In this document: piece after piece, positions 39,163 to 46,653 of the stretch
Layout: each line of letters opens with the position of its first letter
Numbering within the stretch: position 1 is the first letter of the stretch
Position numbers and translations under genes: made by a program
The notes under the pieces: model-generated
What the model was told of the DNA's origin: nothing
The model's input: the letters and a program-made list of their open reading frames with translations, nothing else
Database searches by the model: none
Assembly (NCBI GenBank): GCA_900539195.1
Contig: UQBC01000018.1
Location: forward strand, 1-49,222
Direction: 5' to 3'
Length of the DNA: 49,222 bases
Source: an uncultured Oscillospiraceae bacterium
Lineage (GTDB): Bacteria > Bacillota > Clostridia > Oscillospirales > Ruminococcaceae

Positions 39163-40788
39163 TCAGTCAAAATATAGTGCATTACGGTAATTTATCTGAC
39201 CTGTAAACGGATCATATACTACGCCCTCACAATTTTTGGTACTTATGAAATATTCGGTAACATACGCCACCGGTATAAAACGTCCGTCTGTTATAAGCTG
39301 TTTTTCAGCCTTTACGCAAAGCTCGTATTCTTCCTTTGAATCTTTTGCCGCAGCTGCCTGCTGAATTAAAGCGGAATATGCGTCGTCCATAGCGCTGTAC
39401 TTGTAACCGCCGGAGGTGAACATACCGAGATAGGCCTCCGGGCGGTTGTATTCTCCGTTTATTCTTGTAAGCGCAAGCGTATAATCTCCGCCTGAGATTT
39501 TCTCTTCATATTCGCTCTCACTCACATATGATATACTGCAATAGAAGCCAAGCTTTGCCTGCCATTGTTGCAAGATCCCGCTGAGCGATTCGCCTATCTC
39601 CTCGTCACGGTTCTGTACAGCAAGAATGTTTACACTGTGAAGGTCAGCTTTATCAATGTTTTCGCAGGCACTCTGATAAGAAGAATAAGCCTTGACTTCA
39701 TCGGGCTTTACTGTAGTCCTGCTTCCAGCCGTATCGCGATAACTTCCGAATGAATTTTTAACCGACGGCGCTACAATTCCGTCAGCTGCCGAATAGCCGA
39801 ACGGAAGGCTGAGCGACGACTTATCCGACGCAAAAAGCAACGCATATCTCAGCTTATCGCTCTTGAAAATTGATTTTTCGGTATTCATCATAATGCCATA
39901 TACGGCGGTTGAATATTCATCATAAATATAGTCGTTCCCGAGATAATCCTTTGCAATGCTTCCCGAAAGGACTATACTCTGGGAAGTGCCGTCTGTAAAA
40001 TCAGTCATATGATTGTCTTCTACAAAGAAATTAAGACCGAGCGGAGTTACCTCATCGTGTTTATCGTACTTGTCGCTGTAGCGCAATACCATATTATTGT
40101 TGTTTTTACTCCATGCGTCATAGTACCACGTCTTTACATAAAAAGGTCCGTTTGACGGAGTCCTCTCTGCGTCAAGCCCGTACTTTCCCTGTGCCGCCGT
40201 GAAATATTCCTTGTTGCACGGCATTGCCGCAGGCATTGTAAGCAGCATTTCAAATGACGGTTCGGTGTATTCAAGCTCTATTGTAAGTCCGAACTTTCCG
40301 TCAGCCTTTACCCCGAGCTGTGAAACATCGGTTATATCGCCGTTGTTTATTTTCTGCGCATTTTTTATGCAGAAATATTCAGACGCTTTAGGCGCTCTGG
40401 TTTCAGGCATAAAAAGGCGCTGAAAACCGAAAACAAAATCATCTGCTGTCACCTGCTTGTCAAAACCGTTTACATCGGTCCAATATCTGTCCTGCTTTAA
40501 TTTAAAAGTGTATGTAAGTCCGTCATCGGAAACTGTATAGCTTTCAGTCATAGCCTTTTCCGCATTGCCGTCAGCGCCTGCTCTGAACAAGCCTTCAAAC
40601 ACACAGCCTATTATAAGGTATGATTCCCTGTCGGACGCATACTGCGGGTCAAGACTTCCGGGATTTGACGATATATCATAACCGAAAACATATCCCTTGC
40701 CATCGTCCTCTTTGCAAGAGGTAAAAAAAGCACAGCATAAGCACAGCAAAAACGCAGAAATGCGAATTGTCGTTCTTTTCTTCATCAC
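39163..40788 (-). CDS. Oligopeptide-binding lipoprotein of an ABC transporter (OppA type)
   Basis: 541 residues. The lipoprotein signal peptide ends CCAFFTSC with the modified Cys near residue 25. The SBP_bac_5 fold shows SSNPGSLDPQYASDRESYLI, VFEGLFRAG, YTFKLKQDRYWTDVNG, VTADDFVFGFQRL and PSNGPFYVKTW, the last typical of dipeptide or oligopeptide binders. No permease or ATPase gene is adjacent. Its start overlaps the nrdG stop by four bases (ATGA), so it is translationally coupled to nrdG, an unusual partner. It may bind peptides for nutrition or signalling. Confidence 0.9.
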   Translation of the reverse strand: MMKKRTTIRISAFLLCLCCAFFTSCKEDDGKGYVFGYDISSNPGSLDPQYASDRESYLIIGCVFEGLFRAGADGNAEKAMTESYTVSDDGLTYTFKLKQDRYWTDVNGFDKQVTADDFVFGFQRLFMPETRAPKASEYFCIKNAQKINNGDITDVSQLGVKADGKFGLTIELEYTEPSFEMLLTMPAAMPCNKEYFTAAQGKYGLDAERTPSNGPFYVKTWYYDAWSKNNNNMVLRYSDKYDKHDEVTPLGLNFFVEDNHMTDFTDGTSQSIVLSGSIAKDYLGNDYIYDEYSTAVYGIMMNTEKSIFKSDKLRYALLFASDKSSLSLPFGYSAADGIVAPSVKNSFGSYRDTAGSRTTVKPDEVKAYSSYQSACENIDKADLHSVNILAVQNRDEEIGESLSGILQQWQAKLGFYCSISYVSESEYEEKISGGDYTLALTRINGEYNRPEAYLGMFTSGGYKYSAMDDAYSALIQQAAAAKDSKEEYELCVKAEKQLITDGRFIPVAYVTEYFISTKNCEGVVYDPFTGQINYRNALYFD

Positions 40789-41291
40789 AACTCCTTAATT
40801 ACAACATTACCCGTTTCCAGCGATTTCTTACAATCAATTATTCTCTGATTGCGGCTTCCTTTGAAATGCAGTTCAAGGCTTCTCTGGGCGAGTATGAATT
40901 TTCCGTCGACCAGTATGTCTACTACCGACAGCAGATTTTTAACATCCTCGTCCGTCTTTGACTTTTCAACAAGCTGTTCAAAGGTAAAGCCTGTATACGA
41001 CATTATATCAAGCTTTGTGTTCTCTTTTATCTTCTTCGCAAGGTCATACAAGGGCGCCGGCTGACAGAACGGTTCTCCGCCTGAAAAAGTAACACCTTTG
41101 AGCAGAGGATTATCAACAATATGCTTATATATCTTATCCGTGTCGGCAAGTCTGCCGCCGCCAAAATCATGAGTTTCGGGGTTATGACAGCCCTCGCAGT
41201 GATGAGGACAGCCCTGTGTAAATATAGTATATCTTATTCCCGGTCCGTCTACTATAGACTCGCTGACCGTGCCTGCTATTCTGATTAGCAT
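40785..41291 (-). CDS. nrdG: Anaerobic ribonucleotide reductase activating protein
   Basis: 168 residues. The radical SAM motif is CPHHCEGCHNPETHDF (Cys28, Cys32, Cys35), which binds the 4Fe-4S cluster. GPGIRYTIFTQGC before it and GVTFSGGEPFCQPAPLYDLA after it are standard for NrdG. The protein makes the glycyl radical on the class III reductase NrdD. nrdD is not next to it: upstream lies only a terminator and the YgiT-type gene. It is followed, with a four-base overlap, by the OppA-type lipoprotein gene. Family members average 155-175 residues, so the length is normal. Confidence 0.95.
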   Translation of the reverse strand: MLIRIAGTVSESIVDGPGIRYTIFTQGCPHHCEGCHNPETHDFGGGRLADTDKIYKHIVDNPLLKGVTFSGGEPFCQPAPLYDLAKKIKENTKLDIMSYTGFTFEQLVEKSKTDEDVKNLLSVVDILVDGKFILAQRSLELHFKGSRNQRIIDCKKSLETGNVVIKEL

Positions 41292-41323
41292 TATATCACT
41301 TTCCTTTTTGCATTATCCTATTC

Positions 41324-41352
41324 ATTATAGCCTTATTTGGGCGAAAAAGCAA
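41324..41352 (-). promoter_or_regulatory. Promoter of nrdG
   Basis: Minus strand TTGCTT (41347-41352), 17 bases, perfect TATAAT (41324-41329), about 30 bases before the ATG. I see no NrdR box pair. Confidence 0.65.
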
Positions 41353-41390
41353 TAGATTGTAAACGTTTCGCAAATTTTTCACATAAAAAC

Positions 41391-41420
41391 AAAGTGAGCA
41401 AATACAAAATTGCCCACTTT
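41391..41420 (-). terminator. Terminator after the radical SAM-perR-ygiT run
   Basis: AAAGTGAGCAA and TTGCCCACTTT pair with one mismatch, loop of 8. The minus-strand tail is TGTTTTTATG. Confidence 0.7.
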
Positions 41421-41443
41421 TATTTCAAAATTTCAGATATTGA

Positions 41444-41671
41444 TTACGCAACTTTTGAATAGTCGATAACAGAAATATCCTGTAAAAGACTTTTTGCCGC
41501 TTCTACCAGTTTTTCGAGCTGTTCGGCAACTTCATCTGTGTAAAATATCTCTCCGCATTGTTCACATTCCTCGCAAGGTACATTTTTAATTATTATTACC
41601 GAATTACTGTAATTGACAACATGAGTTGTAAAGCTGTTTTTTATCATTTTGCACTTGCATAACTTACACAT
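41444..41671 (-). CDS. YgiT-type zinc-finger protein (MqsA N-terminal domain-like)
   Basis: 75 residues. The zinc ligands are CKLC at the start and CEQCGE at about 37-41; the segment VIIIKNVPCEECEQCGEIFY is the hallmark of YgiT/MqsA antitoxin N-terminal domains. The C-terminal 25 residues form a helix (EVAEQLEKLVEAAKSLL), but there is no helix-turn-helix domain as in full MqsA. The usual partner toxin (MqsR or a DUF4258 protein) would be just upstream; that place is taken by perR, 12 bases away. It is therefore an orphan, either a remnant or a zinc protein co-opted into the peroxide-response operon. Such short proteins are common in Clostridia. Confidence 0.85.
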   Translation of the reverse strand: MCKLCKCKMIKNSFTTHVVNYSNSVIIIKNVPCEECEQCGEIFYTDEVAEQLEKLVEAAKSLLQDISVIDYSKVA

Positions 41672-41683
41672 AATATAAGACTT

Positions 41684-42082
41684 TCACGCCGATTCGCCTT
41701 TACCCTGCTTCTCTCTGCACTCACTGCATATACCCTTTATGCTTATCTCGTACTCGGTAACATCAAAGTCATACTTTGTGCGTATCTTATCGTTAAGACA
41801 CATCATTTCACCAAGCTCAACATCAAAGACCTTTTCACAGCAGCTGCATATCATATGAAAATGCGGATCTGTCCTGCCGTCAAAACGCACGCTTCCGTAA
41901 GAGCTGCATATCTTCTTGAGTATGCCGTGGTCGGCAAGCTGATTGAGATTACGGTAAACTGTACCGAGGCTTATTTTAGGGTAACTGCGTCTTGCAATAT
42001 CATATACCTGCTCTGCTGTCGGGTGGACGGGATTTGATACAACGATATTCATTATGCAATTTCTCTGTTGAGAATAATTCAT
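41684..42082 (-). CDS. perR: Peroxide-sensing Fur-family repressor PerR
   Basis: 132 residues. The regulatory metal ligands of Bacillus PerR have exact counterparts at the same spacing: His20, Asp68, His74, His76 and Asp87 (H37, D85, H91, H93, D104 in Bacillus); the Asp at the last position is the mark that separates PerR from Fur. The structural zinc site is complete: Cys79, Cys82, Cys119, Cys122. HPTAEQVYDIARR and ISLGTVYRNLNQLADHGIL are the DNA-binding winged helix. The first helix is about 17 residues shorter than in Bacillus, as in other clostridial PerR. It senses H2O2 by metal-catalysed histidine oxidation and represses oxidative stress genes. It lies between the radical SAM and ygiT genes in one run. 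Confidence 0.92.
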   Translation of the reverse strand: MNYSQQRNCIMNIVVSNPVHPTAEQVYDIARRSYPKISLGTVYRNLNQLADHGILKKICSSYGSVRFDGRTDPHFHMICSCCEKVFDVELGEMMCLNDKIRTKYDFDVTEYEISIKGICSECREKQGKGESA

Positions 42083-42094
42083 ACTGTCCTCCTG

Positions 42095-42712
42095 TCAGGT
42101 ATAACTCTCGTTATCCGTGACCCAATGACGAACTCTCAGAGGAATACCAAGTCCCTCTGCAAGCTCCTTGCACTGCTCAATCTGCTCAGGCTTTATTATA
42201 TCAACCACGGTAAACATAACCTCAGGCACAATAGTTTTTACCGTTGCGGCAAAATTAAGCATAGAATTGAATGACGGAAGCCCGAACTTAGGACGTGATA
42301 CTTCAAGATAGCTCTCAGGGTCGGGAGCGTTAAGGCTTATGGAAATACAATCTATTATATATCTCATCTTGTATGAATCAAATGCAGGGTTGATAAAATC
42401 AACAAGTCCGTTTGTGTTGATACGGATTTTCATATCGGTAGTCTGCTTTACATACTTTGCGACCTCAAGCAGAACATCGGCACGCTCCATAGGTTCGCCG
42501 TAACCGCAGAAAACAAGCTCGTGAAGTCCTGTCTTATCAAAATCGTCAAACGCCTTGATAATTTCTTCATAGCTAGGCTCGTACTCAAGCCACAGGCTGT
42601 CATTATCCGCAACGCTGTCGCCGTTCTTTCTTATGCAGAAAACGCAGGAACACGGACATCTGTTTGTTATATTAGCATAAAGCTTACCTTCAAACTCATA
42701 GAATATCGTCAT
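42095..42712 (-). CDS. Radical SAM protein, TatD-associated type
   Basis: 205 residues. The cluster motif is NRCPCSCVFCIRKNGDSV with Cys19, Cys23 and Cys26. LHELVFCGYGEPMERADVLL is the SAM-binding GGE region variant with GEP, and IRINTNGLVDFI and ISISLNAPDPESYLEVSRP complete the half barrel. This is the TatD-linked radical SAM family, short proteins found beside or fused to TatD nucleases; no tatD gene is in this window. The reaction is unknown. It leads the run with perR (12 bases later) and ygiT, which suggests a link with oxidative stress. AGGTG-type ribosome binding site before the ATG. Confidence 0.85.
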   Translation of the reverse strand: MTIFYEFEGKLYANITNRCPCSCVFCIRKNGDSVADNDSLWLEYEPSYEEIIKAFDDFDKTGLHELVFCGYGEPMERADVLLEVAKYVKQTTDMKIRINTNGLVDFINPAFDSYKMRYIIDCISISLNAPDPESYLEVSRPKFGLPSFNSMLNFAATVKTIVPEVMFTVVDIIKPEQIEQCKELAEGLGIPLRVRHWVTDNESYT

Positions 42713-42752
42713 ATTACACCTCCGTGGATAAACTGATAATCTTTCTCACATT

Positions 42753-42781
42753 AGTATAACATAACGCTGAAAATTAGTCAA
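42753..42781 (-). promoter_or_regulatory. Promoter of the radical SAM-perR-ygiT run
   Basis: Minus strand TTGACT (42776-42781), 17 bases, TATACT (42753-42758). I looked for a PerR box (TTATAATnATTATAA) over it and found no convincing match. Confidence 0.65.
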
Positions 42782-42828
42782 TAGCTAAATCGGCATTTTA
42801 ATGCGAAAAATCGCCACCCGCAAAAAAA

Positions 42829-44430
42829 TTATATCCTGTCATATATTTCATTTGCTTTTAAAGAAGTAAATGACAAAGGGAAGTATACTCCGGAAGTCCG
42901 GCTCTCCTTCATTGTTATCAATACACGGTTACAGCAGTTGTAATAGGCACTGTCGCTATCTTTCAGACGCTCTACATAAGGAGCGGCTCCTTCCGACAGC
43001 ATAGCAAGGCTTCCTGTATCTGTTTCAGCAATTTCACCGCTGAGATAGCTTTCGACATTGTACTGTGCTATTCTTGCGTCAGGGTCGCAAAAGCACAGCG
43101 CACCGAACATTACGGTAAAGGATATGAAAAGAGTTGCCACTGTTTTCATACCGGGGAATATCTCGTGCAATATCATCACAAGGAAAACTATGCCGAGAAG
43201 TATCATAAACCACGATGTATAGAATCTAAGCCCGGTAAGCCCATACTCGCCGATATACATTATCATCTTTGACATTGCACTGCATATAAGCAGTATAGTG
43301 ATCAGGCTGAAAACCGCCGAATATATTCTTACGGCAACGGGCTTTTTGCCGTTTTCGTTTCTCTTTGCAAGAACACCGGCAAGAAATATCACCATAAGGT
43401 CAAGCACTGCCACTCCGCACAGCTCGAAAAAGCCTTGTCTTGCATATCCGCTGTAGCTGTAGCCGTCGGGAAGAACTCCGCCGAATGCACTCAGATAGTA
43501 CGGCAGCTGGCAGGCGAAGAACAGAAGATAGATAAGTATAAGCGGCGTCAGCGCAGAACATATTGCGACAGCAGGCACCTTTGCCGCTCTCCCTGTATCG
43601 CCTGTCATTTTACGCTTTCTGCCTTTCGCACCGCTCATTGCTCCGAACAGCAGGAACGACAGCGGTAAGCTTACCGCAAGAATTATAACGTTAGTGAAAA
43701 AGTTGTCGAAAAATCCGCCTGTTATACCTGATAATAATCTTCCGAAATTATCATCGGCGCTTGAAAGTGCCGTACACGCTATAATCACGGCAGGAATTGA
43801 GCAAAGCACTCCAAGCAGAATATATAACGCTGTTTTGCTTTTTTCTCCTTTTTTCTTATTTGCAAAAGGAACAGCCACGCACTTTGGTGCTGCAGAAAAG
43901 TTTGCAAACGGCACTGCGAATACAGCCTCGCATATTTCCCTTAAGAATCCGTCCGAAAACAGCGGTTTTGAAGTTATAAAGCTGTAAGCAAAGTAACAGA
44001 GCAGTATTGCGGCATACACCCACGACAAAAATCTTACAAGCCCTGTCGATGAAAACACAGGAACGGCACAGAACAGCATCACACAGCCGAAAATCGCCCA
44101 TTGTGAAGCGGTCGGCTTTTTGCCGATATATATTACTGCCATAACCGCAAGGGTCGCCACTATAACGTGATACCAGCCCGACGCTATAACCTCTGCGAAC
44201 GGGAATATTTCGCCCTCGGTAAAGAACAGCTTCAGTGTTATAAAGCCGATTATAACGGTCATCACAGCAAATATGAAGTCACGGATGCCGTATACTTTCT
44301 TTGCTTCGGGCGGACCTTGCAGCTGCCTTTGAGGCTGTACGAACTGCCCGTCTGCTCTGCCGTATACGTTTACCGGCGGAACATTACCGCACTGCTCCGG
44401 GTTTTCCGCATAATTATAGTATTCATTCAT
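42829..44430 (-). CDS. DUF4173 multi-pass membrane protein
   Basis: 533 residues starting at an ATG that overlaps the end of the XRE gene (ATGAATGA); the longer frame from 44499 would lie inside that gene. The first 60 residues are a hydrophilic cytoplasmic part (Tyr/Asn/Gly/Gln-rich). The rest has about 12 membrane helices. PDARIAQYNVESYLSGE and FYTSWFMILLGIVFLVMIL, with the final Cys/Asn-containing segment, correspond to DUF4173, a membrane family of unknown function in Gram-positive bacteria. Together with the DUF2975 and XRE genes upstream it forms a tightly packed three-gene unit. Confidence 0.85.
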   Translation of the reverse strand: MNEYYNYAENPEQCGNVPPVNVYGRADGQFVQPQRQLQGPPEAKKVYGIRDFIFAVMTVIIGFITLKLFFTEGEIFPFAEVIASGWYHVIVATLAVMAVIYIGKKPTASQWAIFGCVMLFCAVPVFSSTGLVRFLSWVYAAILLCYFAYSFITSKPLFSDGFLREICEAVFAVPFANFSAAPKCVAVPFANKKKGEKSKTALYILLGVLCSIPAVIIACTALSSADDNFGRLLSGITGGFFDNFFTNVIILAVSLPLSFLLFGAMSGAKGRKRKMTGDTGRAAKVPAVAICSALTPLILIYLLFFACQLPYYLSAFGGVLPDGYSYSGYARQGFFELCGVAVLDLMVIFLAGVLAKRNENGKKPVAVRIYSAVFSLITILLICSAMSKMIMYIGEYGLTGLRFYTSWFMILLGIVFLVMILHEIFPGMKTVATLFISFTVMFGALCFCDPDARIAQYNVESYLSGEIAETDTGSLAMLSEGAAPYVERLKDSDSAYYNCCNRVLITMKESRTSGVYFPLSFTSLKANEIYDRI

Positions 44431-44641
44431 CTTCTCCACCGCCTTTATAGCACAGAATATCTCCGGGCTGACACTGCAGCACCTCGCATATCTTTTCAAG
44501 CGTTGAAAATCTTATTGCCTTTGCCTTGCCCGTTTTCAGCACCGACAAATTTGCAGGCGTTATGCCTATTGCGGCGGCAAGCTCGTTTGATGAGATTTTC
44601 CGCTTTGCCATCATTACATCAAGATTTATTTCAATTGCCAT
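44423..44641 (-). CDS. Small XRE-family regulator (YozG-like)
   Basis: 72 residues, a single HTH domain: INLDVMMAKRKISSNELAAA then IGITPANLSVLKTGKAKAIR, with FSTLEKICEVLQCQPGDIL closing the fold. This is the YozG type, usually partnered with a DUF2975 membrane protein, as here (16 bases downstream of it). Its stop overlaps the DUF4173 start by 8 bases. I infer that it autoregulates the operon through the inverted repeat at 45180-45216. No ligand-binding domain is attached. Confidence 0.9.
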   Translation of the reverse strand: MAIEINLDVMMAKRKISSNELAAAIGITPANLSVLKTGKAKAIRFSTLEKICEVLQCQPGDILCYKGGGEDE

Positions 44642-44657
44642 ATCAGTACCTCACAGC

Positions 44658-45110
44658 TCAGATAGTAAAGTCGTTCTCTTCCTTTAATATGATTGCCTGT
44701 TCAAAGACGTTCTTTATAACACGCAGTATCAGTCCGAAAAATGCCGCCGCTATAACCACAAGCCACGCAAACGGTCTTATAAAGCTGAAATAGATGAAGA
44801 TTACACTTACGGCAAAACAGCAATACGATATAAGCCGTAATATTTTCACGTTGGCGGGTGTGAATACCTTGTCGTGCCTTATGTTTGACAGCAGACGGTC
44901 AAGTGCTGTAACTATCACAAGTGCTGCTGCCGCCGCAAGGTAAAGCGTGATTATCGTAGGCAGATAGACCGACATTCCAAACAGCGCAAATATGCGGTTA
45001 TCATAGACCCGAACAATTAAAGGGGCAAATATACAGCATACGATTATCAGTACGAATACCGCCTTTACAAGTATTGAAGTTATCATTACGGAATAATTTT
45101 GTTTTTTCAT
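44658..45110 (-). CDS. DUF2975 membrane protein
   Basis: 150 residues from the ATG preceded by AAAGGGCGG; the frame extends upstream to 45269, but that part covers the promoter and palindrome and has no ribosome binding site. Four transmembrane helices: SILVKAVFVLIIVCCIFAPL, LPTIITLYLAAAAALVIVTA, ILRLISYCCFAVSVIFIYFS and FAWLVVIAAAFFGLILRVIK, with RHDKVFTPANVKILR and NVFEQAIILKEENDFTI as the conserved DUF2975 loop and tail. The function is unknown, but the family is nearly always next to a small XRE regulator, possibly sensing a membrane state and controlling it. Confidence 0.88.
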   Translation of the reverse strand: MKKQNYSVMITSILVKAVFVLIIVCCIFAPLIVRVYDNRIFALFGMSVYLPTIITLYLAAAAALVIVTALDRLLSNIRHDKVFTPANVKILRLISYCCFAVSVIFIYFSFIRPFAWLVVIAAAFFGLILRVIKNVFEQAIILKEENDFTI

Positions 45111-45153
45111 AATACCGCCCTTTCCTGACGCTTTTATCATTTTTATTGCCTGT

Positions 45154-45182
45154 ATTTTATCACACAGATTTCCGTTTGTCAA
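45154..45182 (-). promoter_or_regulatory. Promoter of the DUF2975-XRE-DUF4173 unit
   Basis: Minus strand perfect TTGACA (45177-45182), 17 bases, TAAAAT (45154-45159). The -35 shares its first three bases with the end of the 16-bp inverted repeat. Confidence 0.75.
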
Positions 45183-45216
45183 TAGTTTTTTATCGCTTTT
45201 CGATAAAAAACTATTG
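45180..45216. promoter_or_regulatory. 16-bp perfect inverted repeat, likely operator
   Basis: CAATAGTTTTTTATCG (45180-45195) and CGATAAAAAACTATTG (45201-45216) match perfectly around a 5-base centre. A further half site TTTATCG lies at 45217-45223. The position directly on the -35 fits an autorepressor site for the XRE protein. It is not a terminator because a proper one lies just before it. Confidence 0.7.
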
Positions 45217-45230
45217 TTTATCGAAAAAAA

Positions 45231-45249
45231 GCAGGTGCTTTGCACCTGC
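45231..45249 (-). terminator. Terminator after the histidine kinase genes
   Basis: GCAGGTGC-TTT-GCACCTGC, perfect 8-bp stem. Seven A residues at 45224-45230 give a T-run on the minus strand. Confidence 0.85.
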
Positions 45250-45272
45250 CTGTAATTAACTTTAATCATGTA

Positions 45273-46628
45273 TCAGTCACTTTTTTCTGCTTTTATATCC
45301 ATCTTGAGCATCAGTATTCCGGTATACGCATCATCTTTTTCTATTGTTGTAAAATTGCCCGAATATATTCCCGCAATATCATGCAGAATCTGTTGACCGT
45401 ATCCGTGCAGAGATGAATTATCATCTCTCGGTACTTCAACTCCGGATATATTATTTTTTACGGTAATATAGACATTTGTTCTGTCGTTGACAGCTTTTAC
45501 CGTTATTATCTTCTTGTCTTTATGTTCATCATCAAAGCCTATCTCTGCCCTTATCGCATTGTCAAGAAGATTTGCAAATACACTGCAAAGATGGTTCTGA
45601 GTTATATTGTGAGTATCTTCAAGCGATATATGTGTATCCAATGTAATGCCGTACTTTTCCGCTTCGGACTTTTTTTCTGTAATTACCGCATTTATGATGG
45701 GTATGCTGCAATATTCATACTCTTTGGTTGCTCTCATACTGCTTTCCAGTTCGCCGAGCAATTCATCCGCCTGTTCTGTATGCCCGAGTTTGACAAGACT
45801 TCTTATCGCCGCAAGCTGATTATTTATATCATGACGTATCTTTGCAACTTCATAGCGTTTTTCCTCAATCTCCCTGAAATGCTGTTCTTCCAGCTCACGG
45901 GCATATTTCAGTGAGCTGAGCTCCTGTTCAAGCAAAGCCTTCTTTTCTATATCCGATATAAAATACATATAAATCGCATCGGCAATCAGAAATGTCAGGA
46001 AAGCAATCGTCAGCATAATAGTGGAATTACTGCGCAAAACCGGGTGCTGAGGCACGTCCTGATTTCCTGCGTGATCTGCAACTATACATATCATTGCAAA
46101 AATCTGTGCTAACGGGAAAAGTATGAGCGTAGGGTTAAGTTTTGCGGAAACAGTACGGTTGACTATCTTGTTCCATAAAACAGAATACAGATACTTAAGC
46201 GGAATGCACATAACCGTGAAAATAAGCGAAGCTATCATACGGTCGAACGTGTAAATATCCTCTGAAGTCTGAAAATCATTCATATTCATAACAACCATAA
46301 TGCCAAGCAACAGCATATCTATACAGACATTTATCATCATATCGAACGCACAGAATATAAATGCTTTGACCGTATTTGCTTCCGACATAAGCCTTAGCAC
46401 AGCAAAGGTTACAAAAAACAGCACCGCCGTCTTAAGCGGTATATAAAACCCTAAAAATATCTGCGGAACAAGTATGACAACTGAAATCACCGCCAGTACC
46501 ACAACAAATTTTGCACGGGATACCCTGACCCTGAAGCACAGTGAATACGCCCAACCCGTAACCACCATCTGTACTATTGATACAGCCATTATTACCCAGG
46601 CATATATATTATCAAGGTTTCTTAACAA
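45273..46628 (-). CDS. GHKL sensor histidine kinase (AgrC/ComD-like), intact paralogue
   Basis: 451 residues from a TTG after GGGGAG, 25 bases past the stop of the upstream kinase; the frame runs further back to 46715 but overlaps the other kinase. Six to seven N-terminal membrane helices (NLDNIYAWVIMAVSIVQMVV to IMLTIAFLTFLIADAIYMYF) form the sensor. Then come a coiled coil (KKALLEQELSSLKYARELEE), the histidine box YEVAKIRHDINNQLAAIRSL, the N box HLCSVFANLLDNAI and the C-terminal HGYGQQILHDIAGIYSG. GHKL kinases of this build usually detect a small peptide and act on a LytTR regulator; the one here is two genes upstream. Confidence 0.9.
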   Translation of the reverse strand: MLRNLDNIYAWVIMAVSIVQMVVTGWAYSLCFRVRVSRAKFVVVLAVISVVILVPQIFLGFYIPLKTAVLFFVTFAVLRLMSEANTVKAFIFCAFDMMINVCIDMLLLGIMVVMNMNDFQTSEDIYTFDRMIASLIFTVMCIPLKYLYSVLWNKIVNRTVSAKLNPTLILFPLAQIFAMICIVADHAGNQDVPQHPVLRSNSTIMLTIAFLTFLIADAIYMYFISDIEKKALLEQELSSLKYARELEEQHFREIEEKRYEVAKIRHDINNQLAAIRSLVKLGHTEQADELLGELESSMRATKEYEYCSIPIINAVITEKKSEAEKYGITLDTHISLEDTHNITQNHLCSVFANLLDNAIRAEIGFDDEHKDKKIITVKAVNDRTNVYITVKNNISGVEVPRDDNSSLHGYGQQILHDIAGIYSGNFTTIEKDDAYTGILMLKMDIKAEKSD

Positions 46629-46653
46629 TGTATATCTCTCCCCACTATATTCT

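Noticed and set aside
41444..42082. perR and the YgiT-type gene as a toxin-antitoxin pair
   Set aside because: PerR has all its metal ligands and is a regulator, not a toxin; the zinc protein is simply without a partner.
44431..44499. Longer N-terminus for the DUF4173 protein
   Set aside because: The extra 23 residues would lie inside the XRE gene; the ATG overlapping the XRE stop fits normal coupling.
45180..45216. Inverted repeat as a terminator of the kinase operon
   Set aside because: A separate GC-rich hairpin with a T-run at 45224-45249 already serves, and this AT-rich repeat sits on the next promoter.
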